A stretch of DNA of 43,214 bases from Leptolyngbya sp. Heron Island J (GTDB lineage: Bacteria; Cyanobacteriota; Cyanobacteriia; Phormidesmidales; Phormidesmidaceae): NCBI RefSeq assembly GCF_000482245.1, contig NZ_AWNH01000019.1, positions 32,499 through 75,712 of the forward strand, given 5' to 3'. Positions 9,677 to 20,000 of this stretch are shown one piece after another (positions within the stretch are counted from its first letter, which is position 1; each line of letters starts with the position of its first letter). The notes under the pieces are model-generated. The model was not told the origin of the DNA. It did not search any database and was given only the letters and a program-made list of their open reading frames with translations. Both the position numbers and the translations under genes were made by a program.

Positions 9677-10873
9677 ATGCAATCCGGTTGGCGCGTTGGC
9701 GCAATTTTCGGCATCCCCCTATTCATTGATAGCTCGTGGTTTTTTATCGTTCTCTTGATGACGTTTGCCTACGGCAGCGATCTTCGCAACGATGGATTCT
9801 CCTTCCCGATAGCAACTGTAGTGGGTTTGGTGATGGCGCTGCTGTTGTTTGGTTCTGTCCTGCTCCATGAGTTAGGGCATAGCCTGGTAGCACGACGGCA
9901 GGGGATTCAAGTTAACTCAATCACCCTATTTTTATTCGGTGGTATTGCCTCAATTGATAAAGAATCTAAAACCCCTGGACAGGCATTTCAGGTGGCGATC
10001 GCAGGGCCGATGGTCAGTTTTTTCCTGTTTTTGGCTCTAAGTGCGATCGCCTTAATTTTGCCAGCGCAAACGGTTGTTACCCAGGCAGTGGGGACTATTG
10101 CTCAAATCAACCTGGTATTAACTCTGTTTAACTTAATTCCAGGGCTGCCGTTAGATGGTGGTCAGGTCTTGAAAGCTCTGGTTTGGAAAATTACTGGTAG
10201 TCGGGTTCAAGGAGTGCGTTGGGCTGCCAGGGTAGGTCAGTTACTGGGGTGGATGGCAATTACAATCGGCATATACGCCTATTTAGCGACTCAGCAATTT
10301 ACCTTCCTGTGGTTTTCACTACTGGGGTGGTTTGCGGTGCGTAATGCGGGTGCCTATAACCGAGTCAGTGATTTACAGGATGCGATCGCTAGTCTCAAGG
10401 CGAAGGATGCCAGTGTGCGAGAGTTTAAGGTGATTGATGCGAATTTAACCCTGCGAGAATTTGCTGATAAACAGCTACTCCAGGAAGGCAAGTCTGTGAT
10501 GTATTTTGCGGCTTCAAACGGTCGTTATCGAGGCATGATTTCCCTCGATGATTTGCGTCAAATTGAGCGGAGTCGCTGGGAAAACATGACACTGGCTGAG
10601 TTAGCCCATCCGTTATTAGCACTCCCCCATGTGCGCGAAGAAACGCCGCTATCTAAAGTGATTACAGATCTAGAAGAAAATGAGCTGCGGCGTATCACTG
10701 TCTTATCTCCGGCGGATGCGGTTGCTGGCACCATTGACCGAGGCGATGTAGTACGGGCATTAGCGAGACGACTCAATTTTCCGATTTCAGAAGCCCTTAT
10801 TGATCGCATCAAAGAAGAAGGAGCCTATCCATCTGGACTACAGCTAGCAGCCATTGCAAGAAATGCTGAGTAA
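9677..10873 (+). CDS. Site-2 protease family membrane metalloprotease with C-terminal CBS-like region
   Basis: A 398-residue polytopic protein. The zinc-binding HELGH is at residues 64-68 inside a transmembrane helix, and the third ligand sits in FNLIPGLPLDGG (Asp160). Membrane segments cover about 10-215. The soluble C-terminus from 230 (VSDLQDAIASLKAKDASVRE to IDRGDVVRALARRL) looks like a pair of CBS domains, which bind adenine nucleotides. This is the SpoIVFB-like S2P class with CBS domains, which cleaves membrane-embedded substrates such as anti-sigma factors. The substrate is unknown and no anti-sigma gene is adjacent. Confidence 0.9.
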   Translation: MQSGWRVGAIFGIPLFIDSSWFFIVLLMTFAYGSDLRNDGFSFPIATVVGLVMALLLFGSVLLHELGHSLVARRQGIQVNSITLFLFGGIASIDKESKTPGQAFQVAIAGPMVSFFLFLALSAIALILPAQTVVTQAVGTIAQINLVLTLFNLIPGLPLDGGQVLKALVWKITGSRVQGVRWAARVGQLLGWMAITIGIYAYLATQQFTFLWFSLLGWFAVRNAGAYNRVSDLQDAIASLKAKDASVREFKVIDANLTLREFADKQLLQEGKSVMYFAASNGRYRGMISLDDLRQIERSRWENMTLAELAHPLLALPHVREETPLSKVITDLEENELRRITVLSPADAVAGTIDRGDVVRALARRLNFPISEALIDRIKEEGAYPSGLQLAAIARNAE

Positions 10874-11116
10874 TTTTACGCCTGGGGATGATTACCTAAA
10901 ACTTTTGCTCTAACCGGAGACGACTGTGGAGATTAGCCCTAAAAAAGGAATTTCAGCGATTTGTCTCACTTCTCAATCAATTCCTGCTTTGTATCAGTCG
11001 CAGTCAATGTATGGATATCAGGCCCCTAGACAACCGATAGATTAGCCAAAGTATATTCAGTGATTTGTCCATTGGTTGTTGAGTACGGTGGCAGCTAACG
11101 TATTGTCATAGTTGAA

Positions 11117-12355
11117 ATGGTGCATGGCGATGTCGCTTGCACCTTTTGGTCAGCAACAATTTTTATGAAGCATTGGTTATGTAAATCTGGGTGGCGATTG
11201 CTGCCTGGACTTTTGGTGGCAGGGTTAACCCTGATAGCTGCCCGTACAGATATTGGATTATCTCTTGAGCACAGGATTTATAGTCATTTATTTGGAGTAA
11301 GAGGTGAGCGTCCATGGGATGACCGGGTGACCCTAATTGAAATTGACGGACCAAGCCTGACGGCCATTGGTCAATTTCCCTGGCCCCGTCATTACTACAC
11401 TGACTTACTTAATCGGCTGGCCCTGGCTAACTCCAGCGTGATTGCGTTTGATATTCTGTTTGCAGAATCTACTGATTCTGATCCGGCACTGGCTGAAGCC
11501 ATGGCGCACCATGGCAATGTTGTGCTGGCTACTGCATGGAATGAACAACGGGGGGTGATTGGGCCTAATGCTGATGTGGTGGAGGGTGCGATCGCAACGG
11601 GACATATCCACTACCATGCTGATGCCGATGGCATCACTCGTACCTATCCTTCGAGAATCAATGGTATTCCAGCTTTAAGCATAGCGGCTGTGCAACGCTA
11701 TGCGGACAATCCGACATTGGAGAATAGCGACTTACTAAAGCAAAACCTTTGGCTAAACTGGCGTGGACTTACCCAAAGTGCTCCCCGTTACTCATTCGTG
11801 GATGTATTGAGTGGAGAAGTTCCAGCCTCAACGTTTGCCAATAAGATTGTGTTTATTGGTTTTACAGGTGTTGGTCTCGATGCTATGGCTACACCCTATG
11901 ACCAAACCCCACCCACTGCGGGAGTTTATCAACATATTGTCGCTGCTAATAACTTACTCGCCCAAACTCATCTGAAGCCCATTATTTGGCCTATTTGGGC
12001 AATGTTTATGCTATTGAGCCCAGCTCTGGGTTATTGGCTCTCATATCAGCGTTTAGGAGTTTATGGGCTAGCTAATGTGATTAGCATTGTGGTGTGGGGC
12101 AGTGCGGTGATTTTAGCCTTTAATCATAATTACTGGATGCCTAGCATATTGCCCGTCAGCAGTGTAGTTGCTACTAGCCTTTTGACTAGACTGACGCAAC
12201 GATTGCAAGAAAACGCTGGGCGACAACAGCAATTGTCTAAGCATGCTCAATCCACTGCATTGACACGCAGTTTATCTCTAGAGTCTCCAATGGGTAGCCA
12301 GCAGTCGCAGTCTGCTGACTATGGACTGCCAGGTCGCCTGGATAGATGCAGCTAG
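11117..12355 (+). CDS. CHASE2 sensor-domain membrane protein without an output domain
   Basis: A transmembrane helix near residues 25-42 is followed by an extracytoplasmic CHASE2 domain (RVTLIEIDGPSLTAIGQFPWPR, VIAFDILFAESTDSD, KIVFIGFTGVGLDAMATP). Three hydrophobic segments come next (about 290-365), then a short Gln/Ser-rich tail. CHASE2 proteins normally end in a kinase, adenylate/guanylate cyclase or GGDEF domain; here the frame stops about 45 residues after the last helix. The ATG at 11165 (MKHWLCKSGW) is an equally likely start and gives a better N-terminus. It may be a free-standing sensor or the remnant of a truncated signalling gene. Confidence 0.85.
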   Translation: MVHGDVACTFWSATIFMKHWLCKSGWRLLPGLLVAGLTLIAARTDIGLSLEHRIYSHLFGVRGERPWDDRVTLIEIDGPSLTAIGQFPWPRHYYTDLLNRLALANSSVIAFDILFAESTDSDPALAEAMAHHGNVVLATAWNEQRGVIGPNADVVEGAIATGHIHYHADADGITRTYPSRINGIPALSIAAVQRYADNPTLENSDLLKQNLWLNWRGLTQSAPRYSFVDVLSGEVPASTFANKIVFIGFTGVGLDAMATPYDQTPPTAGVYQHIVAANNLLAQTHLKPIIWPIWAMFMLLSPALGYWLSYQRLGVYGLANVISIVVWGSAVILAFNHNYWMPSILPVSSVVATSLLTRLTQRLQENAGRQQQLSKHAQSTALTRSLSLESPMGSQQSQSADYGLPGRLDRCS

Positions 12356-12363
12356 TCATGGAG

Positions 12364-13095
12364 TTAGGCACAGTATTTTGACTGGGCAAAGACTGTTGCC
12401 TGTTCGATTTCTGTTTGAGACAGTGCAGCTGTCTCAAGGCTAATGCCAAAGACATCCTGAGCAGTATCTGCCAGCGTTTCAGCGATCACCGTTGCCTGTA
12501 AGTTTAACTGGGGAGGTGGTGTGATAGTTGTGCCAAATACCTTTTCAACTAGCTCAGGAGCAGGCATGAGCCGCATGGAGCCGTGTTGCAATATGTACCC
12601 GTCACGATAGAGCTGGGCACTGCCAATAGCTTTGTAACCGCCCTCTACAACTAGATCAGCCGCAGTCGCTGTACCAAAACAGTTAGTAGAGCGCTGGTAG
12701 CTATGCTTATCGGCCCCTAAGTGCAGAGAAACCCCAAGACGTTGCCAGCCTTGGACTAAAAACTGACATAGATGGGCGTAAATATCTCGACGTCGACCAC
12801 TGTATCCAGAGACAATGAGACTGTAGGTTAAATCGCCTTGATGTAGAACCGCCCGACCACCGCTCGGCCGCCGCACTATATCCAGGGTATGCCCTTGCCA
12901 CTTTAGATCATGCCAGCTCGCCGGATAGTGCCGCTGATGATATCCCAAAGAAATGGCAATGGGCCGCCATGTATAAAACCTCAGACATGGCGGCCCATTG
13001 CCTAGACGATGTTGTTCTAACAGCCATTCATCAATCGCCATTTGAGTAAAACCGGAGGCTTCGAGCGAGGGAATTAGCCGCCATGTTTTAGCCAT
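12364..13095 (-). CDS. Lipoate/octanoate transferase family protein (LplA/LipM type)
   Basis: A 243-residue member of the biotin/lipoyl ligase fold. Signature elements are DIVRRPSGGRAVLH (residues 72-85), the lysine loop GGYKAIGSAQ (Lys155) and ILQHGSMRL. Cys139 in TNCFGTATAADLV lies where LipM-type octanoyltransferases have their nucleophile, so the enzyme may move octanoate from acyl carrier protein to lipoyl domains rather than ligate free lipoate. It acts in the cytoplasm on 2-oxoacid dehydrogenase and glycine-cleavage proteins. It begins 3 bp after the stop of the YbjN-like gene, so the two are probably co-transcribed. Confidence 0.85.
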   Translation of the reverse strand: MAKTWRLIPSLEASGFTQMAIDEWLLEQHRLGNGPPCLRFYTWRPIAISLGYHQRHYPASWHDLKWQGHTLDIVRRPSGGRAVLHQGDLTYSLIVSGYSGRRRDIYAHLCQFLVQGWQRLGVSLHLGADKHSYQRSTNCFGTATAADLVVEGGYKAIGSAQLYRDGYILQHGSMRLMPAPELVEKVFGTTITPPPQLNLQATVIAETLADTAQDVFGISLETAALSQTEIEQATVFAQSKYCA

Positions 13096-13098
13096 AAA

Positions 13099-13569
13099 CT
13101 AACTAGCAGGATACTTCTCCTGAAGTACGTCATCCATTTCATCAGCAATGGTCGCGACAATTGTCATCAGTCGAGAAATTTCACCGGGGTTAATATCAGC
13201 CAAAATTCGACTAGCTAGCACTAAAACCTCTTGATTAGAGATGCCGTAGCAGGCCTCAAACGTTTCTCCACAGTTCATTGCCAGCAACTCCTGCATCAGA
13301 GCGGTTTGATTGGCCACTGGTAACTTCAATAAAGGAGACCAGACGGTTAAGGTGTCTTCGTTACCTATGCCTGTAAGTTGTACATACACAGTTACACTGC
13401 CATAGGTAAACTTCCAAAGGTATCCGTCTGCATCGCGACTCACCATGGCATTACCCCCCTGATCGAGGCTGGCAATGACAGTTTCAATCACGTCTACATG
13501 GCTAGCTTCAAAGGTCTCAGTGCCAGCGCTAATCGTTTCACCACCAGTTCCAATATTCAGAGGACTCAT
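13099..13569 (-). CDS. YbjN-like protein
   Basis: A 156-residue acidic soluble protein. The central region (DADGYLWKFTYGSVTVYVQL ... LTVWSPLLKLP) followed by a helical LMQELLAMNCGETFEACYGI fits the YbjN/type III chaperone-like fold that is widespread in cyanobacteria. Its role is unknown; proteins of this fold act as folding or stability modifiers. It is the first gene of a pair with the lipoyl transferase, 3 bp away. Confidence 0.75.
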   Translation of the reverse strand: MSPLNIGTGGETISAGTETFEASHVDVIETVIASLDQGGNAMVSRDADGYLWKFTYGSVTVYVQLTGIGNEDTLTVWSPLLKLPVANQTALMQELLAMNCGETFEACYGISNQEVLVLASRILADINPGEISRLMTIVATIADEMDDVLQEKYPAS

Positions 13570-13749
13570 AGGTTTTACTTACTCCTAATAAATCGCATCG
13601 ATAGTATGAGCATGACAAGCTGCTGTCAGGCAACATATTAACCCAGTGAATATCGTTGGCAAGTTCAGGTTCCTGCTGACAATATTCACTTCACTGTATC
13701 GACGTTTTTCTAGGAAAAGCGCCAGGAGCTGATTTTTTCAGATTCCTAC

Positions 13750-14460
13750 CTAATAGTTGGAGAAAGCAGGCTGGTGGCGAATCAGACTTAAAAACTCCTC
13801 GCGAGTTTTTTGATCATCTTGGAAGACACCAAGCATGGCGCTAGTGACCGTCCAAGAGCCGGGCTTTTGCACACCACGCATAGCCATACACATGTGGCTA
13901 GCTTCCATGACAACGGCCACACCTTGAGGTTCGAGAACTTCACTGATAGCTTCAGCGACCTGGCGCGTTAGGCGCTCTTGCACCTGTAACCGCCGAGAGT
14001 ACATTTCAACAATTCGGGCTAATTTGCTCAGACCGACAACTTTCTGGTTAGGGATATAAGCGACATGGGCTCGTCCCATAAATGGCAGCATGTGATGCTC
14101 GCACAAGCTAAAGAAGTTAATATCACGCACCAAAACCATTTCATTGTGCCCTTCATCAAAGATGGCATTGTTGACAAGGGTTTCTAAGGATTGGGTATAG
14201 CCCTGGGTGAGAAAGCGCATGGCTTCAGCTACACGTTTTGGGGTTTTGAGTAAGCCTTCGCGCTCAGGATCTTCTCCTAATTCAGCCAACATGGTGTGAA
14301 CAGCCTGCATGAGTTTTTCATTATTGGCAGAAGGTTCATGCAGTAAAGCCTCGTGCCCTTGAGTTTTAGACCGATCAGGCCGGACAGATGCTTCTAGTGA
14401 CTTGCCAATCATGCTGCTAGCTTTAGAACCGTTAGTAGAGCTGTTAGTGGAAATGACCAT
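13750..14460 (-). CDS. folE: GTP cyclohydrolase I
   Basis: A 236-residue enzyme that converts GTP to dihydroneopterin triphosphate, the first step of folate and, in cyanobacteria, pterin-glycoside synthesis. Zinc ligands lie in [10 protein letters not shown] (Cys120, His123) and [10 protein letters not shown] (Cys191). [18 protein letters not shown] and the [25 protein letters not shown] active-site region are canonical. The first ~45 residues are a Ser-rich extension with no conserved motif, so a later start is possible, though no better-supported ATG is evident. Confidence 0.96.
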   Translation of the reverse strand: MVISTNSSTNGSKASSMIGKSLEASVRPDRSKTQGHEALLHEPSANNEKLMQAVHTMLAELGEDPEREGLLKTPKRVAEAMRFLTQGYTQSLETLVNNAIFDEGHNEMVLVRDINFFSLCEHHMLPFMGRAHVAYIPNQKVVGLSKLARIVEMYSRRLQVQERLTRQVAEAISEVLEPQGVAVVMEASHMCMAMRGVQKPGSWTVTSAMLGVFQDDQKTREEFLSLIRHQPAFSNY

Positions 14461-14563
14461 GGTGTGGGTGAATTAACGTCTGAATAGTGAGCAAAAAAGG
14501 GGGGCCTGGGCAGGCAAAAATTGGCCAAGCATCCTTGGCCTGATTCAATATGCGTTTAGGGAA

Positions 14564-15292
14564 TCACAGGGCTCCTCCGCTTGGCATAATAGTCAGCTCT
14601 TCGACCACCGCCCCAGGGGGGAGTAGTGCAGTTTGCAAGATGGCATTGGCCACTAAATCAGGGGTCAGCATGCCGGAGCGGTCAAAGTCAGCTTGAACGG
14701 TGTCTGTATCCCAGAGTGGCGTGTTGACGGCTCCTGGCAAAATGGTGACTACGCGGATACCATGCTCGCGTTCTTCTACTGAGATAGCTTTAGATAAGGC
14801 TACAACTGCTGCTTTACTGATGCCGTAAGCACCCCATTCAGGAAAGGCCTGGCGAGCTGCAATTGATGCCACATTGATGATCATCCCGCTGCTGCGCTCT
14901 CGCATGCCGGGCAGTACTGCTTGAATACATTGGAAAACGCTGGTCACATTGAGATCGATGACCTGACACCAATCAGCCAATGGCATTTGGTTGAGTGCAC
15001 CTGTGTAGCCCATGCCAGCGTTGTTAACCAACACATCAACAGGACCAAAAGTTTCTAATATGCCCTCCACTTGCTCCCTGACTTGCTCAATCACACCCAG
15101 ATCAATTGGAAAGCTTTGAGCTTTAACTGGTGCGATCGCACTAATTTCATCTGCCAGTATTTGCAGCTTATCCAACGAACGACTGACCAATGCCACATCA
15201 AATCCGGCTTGAGCAAAGGCCAGGGCAGTAGCACGACCAATGCCAGTGCTAGCACCTGTAATTAATGCGCGACGATTAGGAGCGATGTTCAT
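14564..15292 (-). CDS. Short-chain dehydrogenase/reductase (SDR)
   Basis: About 242 residues from the preferred ATG at 15292 (MNIAPNRRALITGAS); an in-frame alternative at 15316 adds eight residues. The classical SDR signature is complete: TGASTGIG cofactor loop, NNAG, catalytic Ser in NVASIAARQ, and YGISK with the Tyr and Lys. The PGAVNTPLW segment follows. It resembles NADPH-dependent ketoacyl or sepiapterin-type reductases. Location beside folE makes a pterin substrate possible, but the spacing (about 100 bp) and sequence do not prove it. Substrate unknown. Confidence 0.88.
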   Translation of the reverse strand: MNIAPNRRALITGASTGIGRATALAFAQAGFDVALVSRSLDKLQILADEISAIAPVKAQSFPIDLGVIEQVREQVEGILETFGPVDVLVNNAGMGYTGALNQMPLADWCQVIDLNVTSVFQCIQAVLPGMRERSSGMIINVASIAARQAFPEWGAYGISKAAVVALSKAISVEEREHGIRVVTILPGAVNTPLWDTDTVQADFDRSGMLTPDLVANAILQTALLPPGAVVEELTIMPSGGAL

Positions 15293-15586
15293 GCAGAAGG
15301 CATCAATGGAATGCAAGTTAAAAAATCACTTAAAAACAATGTTAACAAATGTTGCGAAGATTGTGGCATTTTAAGTGGAAGAGATTTTTGTAAGCCTGGT
15401 AGAAATTAGGTCTTGCGGGAGTTGCATGCGCAGAGTAACAACTCATTTAGCTCTCATTAATCTTTAATCTTGCTAGAGTGAGGCTAAAAATAGTCAATAA
15501 AAGCATCCAAAAATGTCTTAAAGCTCTCACTGATAAAGTGCGATGGCCCGCATGTCCATTCATCGCAATACTTACCAACGTGCTAA

Positions 15587-16567
15587 TTAAGCGGCTTCGG
15601 AGAAGACACCAATTTGCCGAAACTTACGATAGCGTTCCTGCCGACGTTGTTCTGGTGACATGGCTAACAATGTTTCAAGGTTCTCCAAAAGAGCTGACTC
15701 TAATCCTTCTGCCGCTTTGATGGGATTTGAGTGAGCTCCCCCAGTAGGTTCAGGTAAGAGATGATCCAGAATACCCAGGTTTTGCAAGTCCCAGGCTGTT
15801 ATCTTTAAAGCCTCAGCAGCTTGTGAGGCACGAGATGCATCCTTCCACAGAATAGCAGCACACGCTTCAGGGCTCGCTACGGTATAGACAGAGTGCTCAA
15901 ACATAATGAGCCGATCGCCGACACCAATCCCTAAGGCCCCGCCGGAGCCACCTTCACCAATCACCGTACAGATAATTGGGCTATCGAGACGGAACATTTC
16001 TCTAAGATTATGGGCAATCGCTTCACCTTGTCCCAGTTGCTCCGCTTCTAGTCCAGCCCAAGCTCCGGGAGTATCAATAAAGGTAAAGATTGGCATTTTG
16101 AACCGATTCGCATGTTCCATCAAGCGCATAGCTTTGCGATAGCCTCCTGGAGAGGCCATGCCAAAATTGCGAGCAACATTATCCTTAGTATCTCTACCCT
16201 TTTGATGACCAAGCATGACGACCGAATGGCCGTGGAAACGTGCAATCCCTCCCACCAAGGCTAAATCGTCCTTGCCAGAACGCCGATCACCATGCAGTTC
16301 TATCCATTCCTCAGAAATAGCCTGAATGTAATCTAGCGTACTGGGCCTACGAGGATGACGGGCAACTTGAATCCGCTGGGCTGGTGTCAGACTGGTAAAA
16401 ATCTCTTGTCGCAGTTGCTGGGCACGTGACTCAAGCTGCTGGATTTGTGCTGAAACATCAACATCATTATCCTCCGCCAACGCTCGTATCTGCAGAATTC
16501 GAGACTCTAGCTCGGCCAAAGGCTTTTCAAAGTCGAGCAAAATAGCCCGTCGTTCTGTTGTTGCCAT
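15587..16567 (-). CDS. accA: Acetyl-CoA carboxylase carboxyltransferase, alpha subunit
   Basis: A 326-residue carboxyltransferase alpha subunit, which with AccD transfers carboxyl from biotinyl-AccB to acetyl-CoA for fatty acid synthesis. The N-terminal coiled segment begins [15 protein letters not shown], followed by [33 protein letters not shown] and the oxyanion-forming [14 protein letters not shown]. Length is typical. It lies downstream of ado and aar on the same strand, the order known from Synechococcus elongatus, linking fatty acid supply to alkane formation. Confidence 0.97.
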   Translation of the reverse strand: MATTERRAILLDFEKPLAELESRILQIRALAEDNDVDVSAQIQQLESRAQQLRQEIFTSLTPAQRIQVARHPRRPSTLDYIQAISEEWIELHGDRRSGKDDLALVGGIARFHGHSVVMLGHQKGRDTKDNVARNFGMASPGGYRKAMRLMEHANRFKMPIFTFIDTPGAWAGLEAEQLGQGEAIAHNLREMFRLDSPIICTVIGEGGSGGALGIGVGDRLIMFEHSVYTVASPEACAAILWKDASRASQAAEALKITAWDLQNLGILDHLLPEPTGGAHSNPIKAAEGLESALLENLETLLAMSPEQRRQERYRKFRQIGVFSEAA

Positions 16568-16671
16568 AACAGTTTTAGGTACTCCAGCACTGCATCCACC
16601 CTATCGTAAACTGCCCCCAAAAAACATTGGCTGCCTAGTGAACAGTGATGAGAGATAGTCGATCGATATAT

Positions 16672-17694
16672 TTAGGTTATCAGTAAGGGACGAAAGCCAT
16701 GTTTGACAGAGGCTGCACCAATCTGTTCCATCTTCTCAAGAGTGATCTGATTTCTACCCCAAGAGAAATTAGTGTGACACTTCTCGAACTCTAACAGCAT
16801 TGACTCAGCAAAACAGGCAAATAGCTGTCGAGCCGGTACATCCATGGCCACGATGTGCATAATGCGCCAATCGATATCTAAACTGTGTTCGACAATGCCG
16901 CCCTTAAGTACATGAATGCCAGGGTGATTAAACTTACTGTCAATATTTTTAGGGTAGCCACCGTCAACCATCAGACAGGGCTGCTTCAAAGTGCTGGGAT
17001 CTATGTCAATACCCTTGGGCATGCTCGCCACCCAAACAACTACGTCAGCCAAAGGCAGAGCTTCTTCTAAGCCCATGACTTTACCCATGCCAATCTCGTC
17101 TTTGAGGTTATCTAATCGCTCCCGATTACGGGCGACGAGTAAAAGGTCCTTAACACCAGTGTTGTGGCTTAGCCAGCGACAAACGGCGCTACCAATGTCT
17201 CCGGTTGCACCACATACAGCCACTGTGGCTTGAGTGAGGTCAATGCCATGTTGAGGAGCTGCCTGCTCAACTTGTTGACAGATGATGTAAGCAGTATGTG
17301 TGTTACCGGTCGTGAAACGCCGAAAATCTAGCTCTAAGTTTCGTACGCGACGAATTTGCTCGAGCTTAAAATTCTCAAAAATAATTGAGGAAAATCCGCC
17401 CAAAGCCGTAATATTAATCCCTAACTTCTGAGCCTGCGCCATGGCATTGAGAATTTTGCGAGTGGCTGCTTTAATACGTCGCGTTGCCAACATTTCGGGA
17501 AGAAAGCACGACTCCACGTAGCGTCCCTCAATAACTTGGCCAGTGGCGCTGGTCACCTTAATGTCCTCCACCACAAGGGGAGGAGCGCTGCACCAAAAAT
17601 CCAGACCCTGGTCGCCATACTCTGGGTATCCCAAATCACGGGCGACCGATTGGGCATGATCTAAGCTAGTAAGATGTCCGATTAAGCCAAACAT
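16672..17694 (-). CDS. aar: Long-chain acyl-ACP reductase (alkane pathway)
   Basis: A 340-residue NADPH-dependent reductase that turns fatty acyl-ACP into fatty aldehyde. The start at 17694 ([16 protein letters not shown]) matches the family, whereas an in-frame codon at 17727 only adds a nonconserved extension. The Rossmann loop is [17 protein letters not shown] (about 159-175). Cys294 in LFACFAESM coincides with the thioester-forming Cys of the S. elongatus enzyme. The product is handed to aldehyde-deformylating oxygenase, encoded immediately upstream. Confidence 0.96.
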   Translation of the reverse strand: MFGLIGHLTSLDHAQSVARDLGYPEYGDQGLDFWCSAPPLVVEDIKVTSATGQVIEGRYVESCFLPEMLATRRIKAATRKILNAMAQAQKLGINITALGGFSSIIFENFKLEQIRRVRNLELDFRRFTTGNTHTAYIICQQVEQAAPQHGIDLTQATVAVCGATGDIGSAVCRWLSHNTGVKDLLLVARNRERLDNLKDEIGMGKVMGLEEALPLADVVVWVASMPKGIDIDPSTLKQPCLMVDGGYPKNIDSKFNHPGIHVLKGGIVEHSLDIDWRIMHIVAMDVPARQLFACFAESMLLEFEKCHTNFSWGRNQITLEKMEQIGAASVKHGFRPLLIT

Positions 17695-17809
17695 TAGGGA
17701 CGTTTCTATAAAAAACAATCTTAGCAAATTAGACTACAACAAAACGTTACAGTCATGCAGTTCGTAGCGGCACAGCTGTACGGTTGTCCTGGCTGTGCGA
17801 TTGCAATGA

Positions 17810-17843
17810 GAAAGGAGGCTGGTCGCCTGACCAGCCTCCTTTC
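17810..17843 (-). terminator. Strong hairpin between ado and aar
   Basis: A perfect 15-bp stem (17810-17824 with 17829-17843) around a GCCT loop, 15 bp after the ado stop. On the minus strand it is followed by TCATT, not a clean T run, so it could be a weak terminator that lowers aar expression relative to ado, or a 3' end-protecting hairpin. Confidence 0.7.
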
Positions 17844-17858
17844 AAAGATCTAGGAAAC

Positions 17859-18554
17859 TTATGCCATTGCTAGTCCCTGGGCGGAAAGCTTCATAACTTC
17901 GCGACTTGTGAATCCGATATTGCTTAGTGCTTCACCGTAGGTAATCATGAAGTCCTCTACAAGAGCTTCCTTTTCCATGCCTAGAACGGCGGCATCATCA
18001 GCTACTTCGTTTAACATCTGCCAAACCAAAGGCAGGTTTTGACGATTAGCTTCTTCTAATTCAGCCTTTGCTGTTTCAAAGTTAGCTTTGAGCCATTCCT
18101 CGCCAAAATTGAGGTGCATGTACTCGTCTTTGACTACACCCTCAGTGATTTTTCGAGCAAAATCATCGGCTACGGGAATGTAAATGTTATAGGCAGAAAT
18201 AGCAAAGGTTTCAATAATCAGGGACTGAATTAGTAAGCAAGTCACAATCTTGCCCTCATCCCGAGCTTGCCTGAAGTTATCATGCAGTTTGGAAAAGAAT
18301 ATCTTCGCAAACTCCATGTCTGGCGTTACATTCAGGTTTTTGCCACAGGCTTGGAAACCTTTCATGTGACGATTTTCCATGCGAGCTAGCTTAATGAGCT
18401 CATCTTTATGCTCGTTCAGGTTTTCAGCTAACTTTTTGTAGTTATCGTTAGCTTCCAATTCTCCTTCAATGACGATTGCGTTGATGCGACTGTAGGCATC
18501 TTTGTATGCTTCACTCTGAAAATCGAGCGTTGGGCTGGCCTCAAGCTGCGGCAT
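17859..18554 (-). CDS. ado: Aldehyde-deformylating oxygenase (cyanobacterial alkane synthase)
   Basis: A 231-residue ferritin-like di-iron enzyme that converts fatty aldehydes to n-1 alkanes plus formate. All six metal ligands are present at the canonical positions: Glu32 (EGELEAN), Glu60 and His63 ([10 protein letters not shown]), Glu115 (LIIETFAIS), and Glu144 and His147 ([14 protein letters not shown]). Length is standard. The pair ado-aar gives pentadecane/heptadecane in thylakoid membranes. The 354-bp region upstream should hold its promoter. Confidence 0.98.
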   Translation of the reverse strand: MPQLEASPTLDFQSEAYKDAYSRINAIVIEGELEANDNYKKLAENLNEHKDELIKLARMENRHMKGFQACGKNLNVTPDMEFAKIFFSKLHDNFRQARDEGKIVTCLLIQSLIIETFAISAYNIYIPVADDFARKITEGVVKDEYMHLNFGEEWLKANFETAKAELEEANRQNLPLVWQMLNEVADDAAVLGMEKEALVEDFMITYGEALSNIGFTSREVMKLSAQGLAMA

Positions 18555-18908
18555 ATCTGTCCAATTCCTGCATTACAATAACCACTCGCTGTCCATATCC
18601 AAGCTATGGCCTAGCACAATTGCTGCGGTTAACTTAAATATTGACACCTGATTTCACACTTTACACCCTATCAGTATTGTAAAAATGTTTGTGGAACCAG
18701 CTAAAGTGCCGCAACCCTATTTGTTTGCAAGTATTCTAGGATGATCTATTTAGAATTTTTATCTATTAGATTGAAATTGATGCAAGCGATCGCATCAAGG
18801 CCTTGAATGCTGTGATGCTTTTCAGCGCATGCCCACAGTAGGCAATGAATTTAGACGTTATCGCTGTGATTTGTCTGGCTAAATTCTGGCTAAACTTATG
18901 TTGAGGCC
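18555..18908. other. Intergenic region upstream of ado
   Basis: About 350 bp with no open frame of note. It should contain the ado promoter near its left end. A HIP1 octamer (GCGATCGC) is at about 18786. I see no clear terminator for the gene that ends at 18909; the following sequence is AT-rich. Confidence 0.5.
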
Positions 18909-19958
18909 TTAATCAACTTCACCCAAAACTTGGAGCCGAATTGTCTTGGTGGAAGGGCTACTGGAGCTACCGAGCTGAATTTCAATGATTTCATTTGTGA
19001 GCGGGGCTAAAGCACTCAGGAGTGCTCGCAAATTAGGCGTGCTTTCTCCACTATCAACGTAAACCCGTTCTGCGAGCTTATTGAGCCGTCGCCAAGCCGT
19101 GTATAGTTTTGCGGTAGCCTGTTCTAACTGAGTTGCTTGATTGACCAGATCTGCAGTGGAATTTAGGCATCCTACACGTAAAGCTTCTTCCAGGGCCTGT
19201 TCTAAATCGACGACATCTGGGTCAATGGTTTGAACCTGGCTGGCTGCAGCAATGTATTTGGATAGGTAGCGAGCTTCAGAGGTGATTTGCTTAAGGGTAT
19301 CTACATCTGGATTCCGAGCGGCTTCGGTTCGCAAGGTTTCCTGGTGACTAGGGGGAAGTTTTTCCATTTCCTTAACCAGCGGTGTGAGATACCGTGTTGG
19401 AATAGTGTTATTAGCAGCTTTTTCTCTCACCGTTTCGGGAATCAAGTCTGAGGTCATGGCTGTCCATTCATCCGCCAGCTGCTTGACCTCCTTGCGGGTA
19501 ATCTGCTCTCCGCGACGAGCGGCTTCGGTAACCATTTGCTGAACTTCTGGAGCGGCCTGTGATGTTTCGACAAAGGCACGCTTACTGAATTGGTTAACGG
19601 ACTGCTCGTTTAGCAGGCCCTCTTTGAGTAATTCATCGGCACTGTTGCCTAGCTCAATCAATCCATAGGCCTGACTCTTACTGATTTCTCTCTCTTTTAG
19701 CCAATTTAGGAAACCAGTGCCGCGCCCATCGCCGCCTTGCTTTTCGCGATCTCGAACTGCTCTTAAAATACGACCACGCCAAATATCGGTTTGCAAATCA
19801 AATCGGTCACAGACTTGCCAGGCGACATCGATTTGCTGATTAAAATCGTGTTCAGAAATGTTGGCGTCGCTGGGATCGGGAATTTTAAAGTCGAGCGTGA
19901 CGTTTTGGTCTGGGTCGCCTTTGGTGATATCGGCCACAAAATCGGCTGCTCCAACCAT
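18909..19958 (-). CDS. Conserved cyanobacterial-type protein of unknown function with HTH-like segment
   Basis: A 349-residue, charged, largely helical protein without signal or membrane segments. Residues ~60-110 (FLNWLKEREISKSQAYGLIELGNSADELL) resemble a ParB- or DUF3102-like helix-turn-helix segment, and the following text (LNEQSVNQFSKRAFVETSQ, RGEQITRKEVKQLADEW) has the rhythm of ParB-type regulators. The C-terminal half is alpha-helical and ends in a short beta segment. DNA binding is inferred from these resemblances only. It precedes the DUF4112 gene's 3' side by 42 bp on the same strand. Confidence 0.7.
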   Translation of the reverse strand: MVGAADFVADITKGDPDQNVTLDFKIPDPSDANISEHDFNQQIDVAWQVCDRFDLQTDIWRGRILRAVRDREKQGGDGRGTGFLNWLKEREISKSQAYGLIELGNSADELLKEGLLNEQSVNQFSKRAFVETSQAAPEVQQMVTEAARRGEQITRKEVKQLADEWTAMTSDLIPETVREKAANNTIPTRYLTPLVKEMEKLPPSHQETLRTEAARNPDVDTLKQITSEARYLSKYIAAASQVQTIDPDVVDLEQALEEALRVGCLNSTADLVNQATQLEQATAKLYTAWRRLNKLAERVYVDSGESTPNLRALLSALAPLTNEIIEIQLGSSSSPSTKTIRLQVLGEVD

Positions 19959-20000
19959 GTAATTCCTCTATTCCACTGGCAATTTAACAGGCTTATTATC

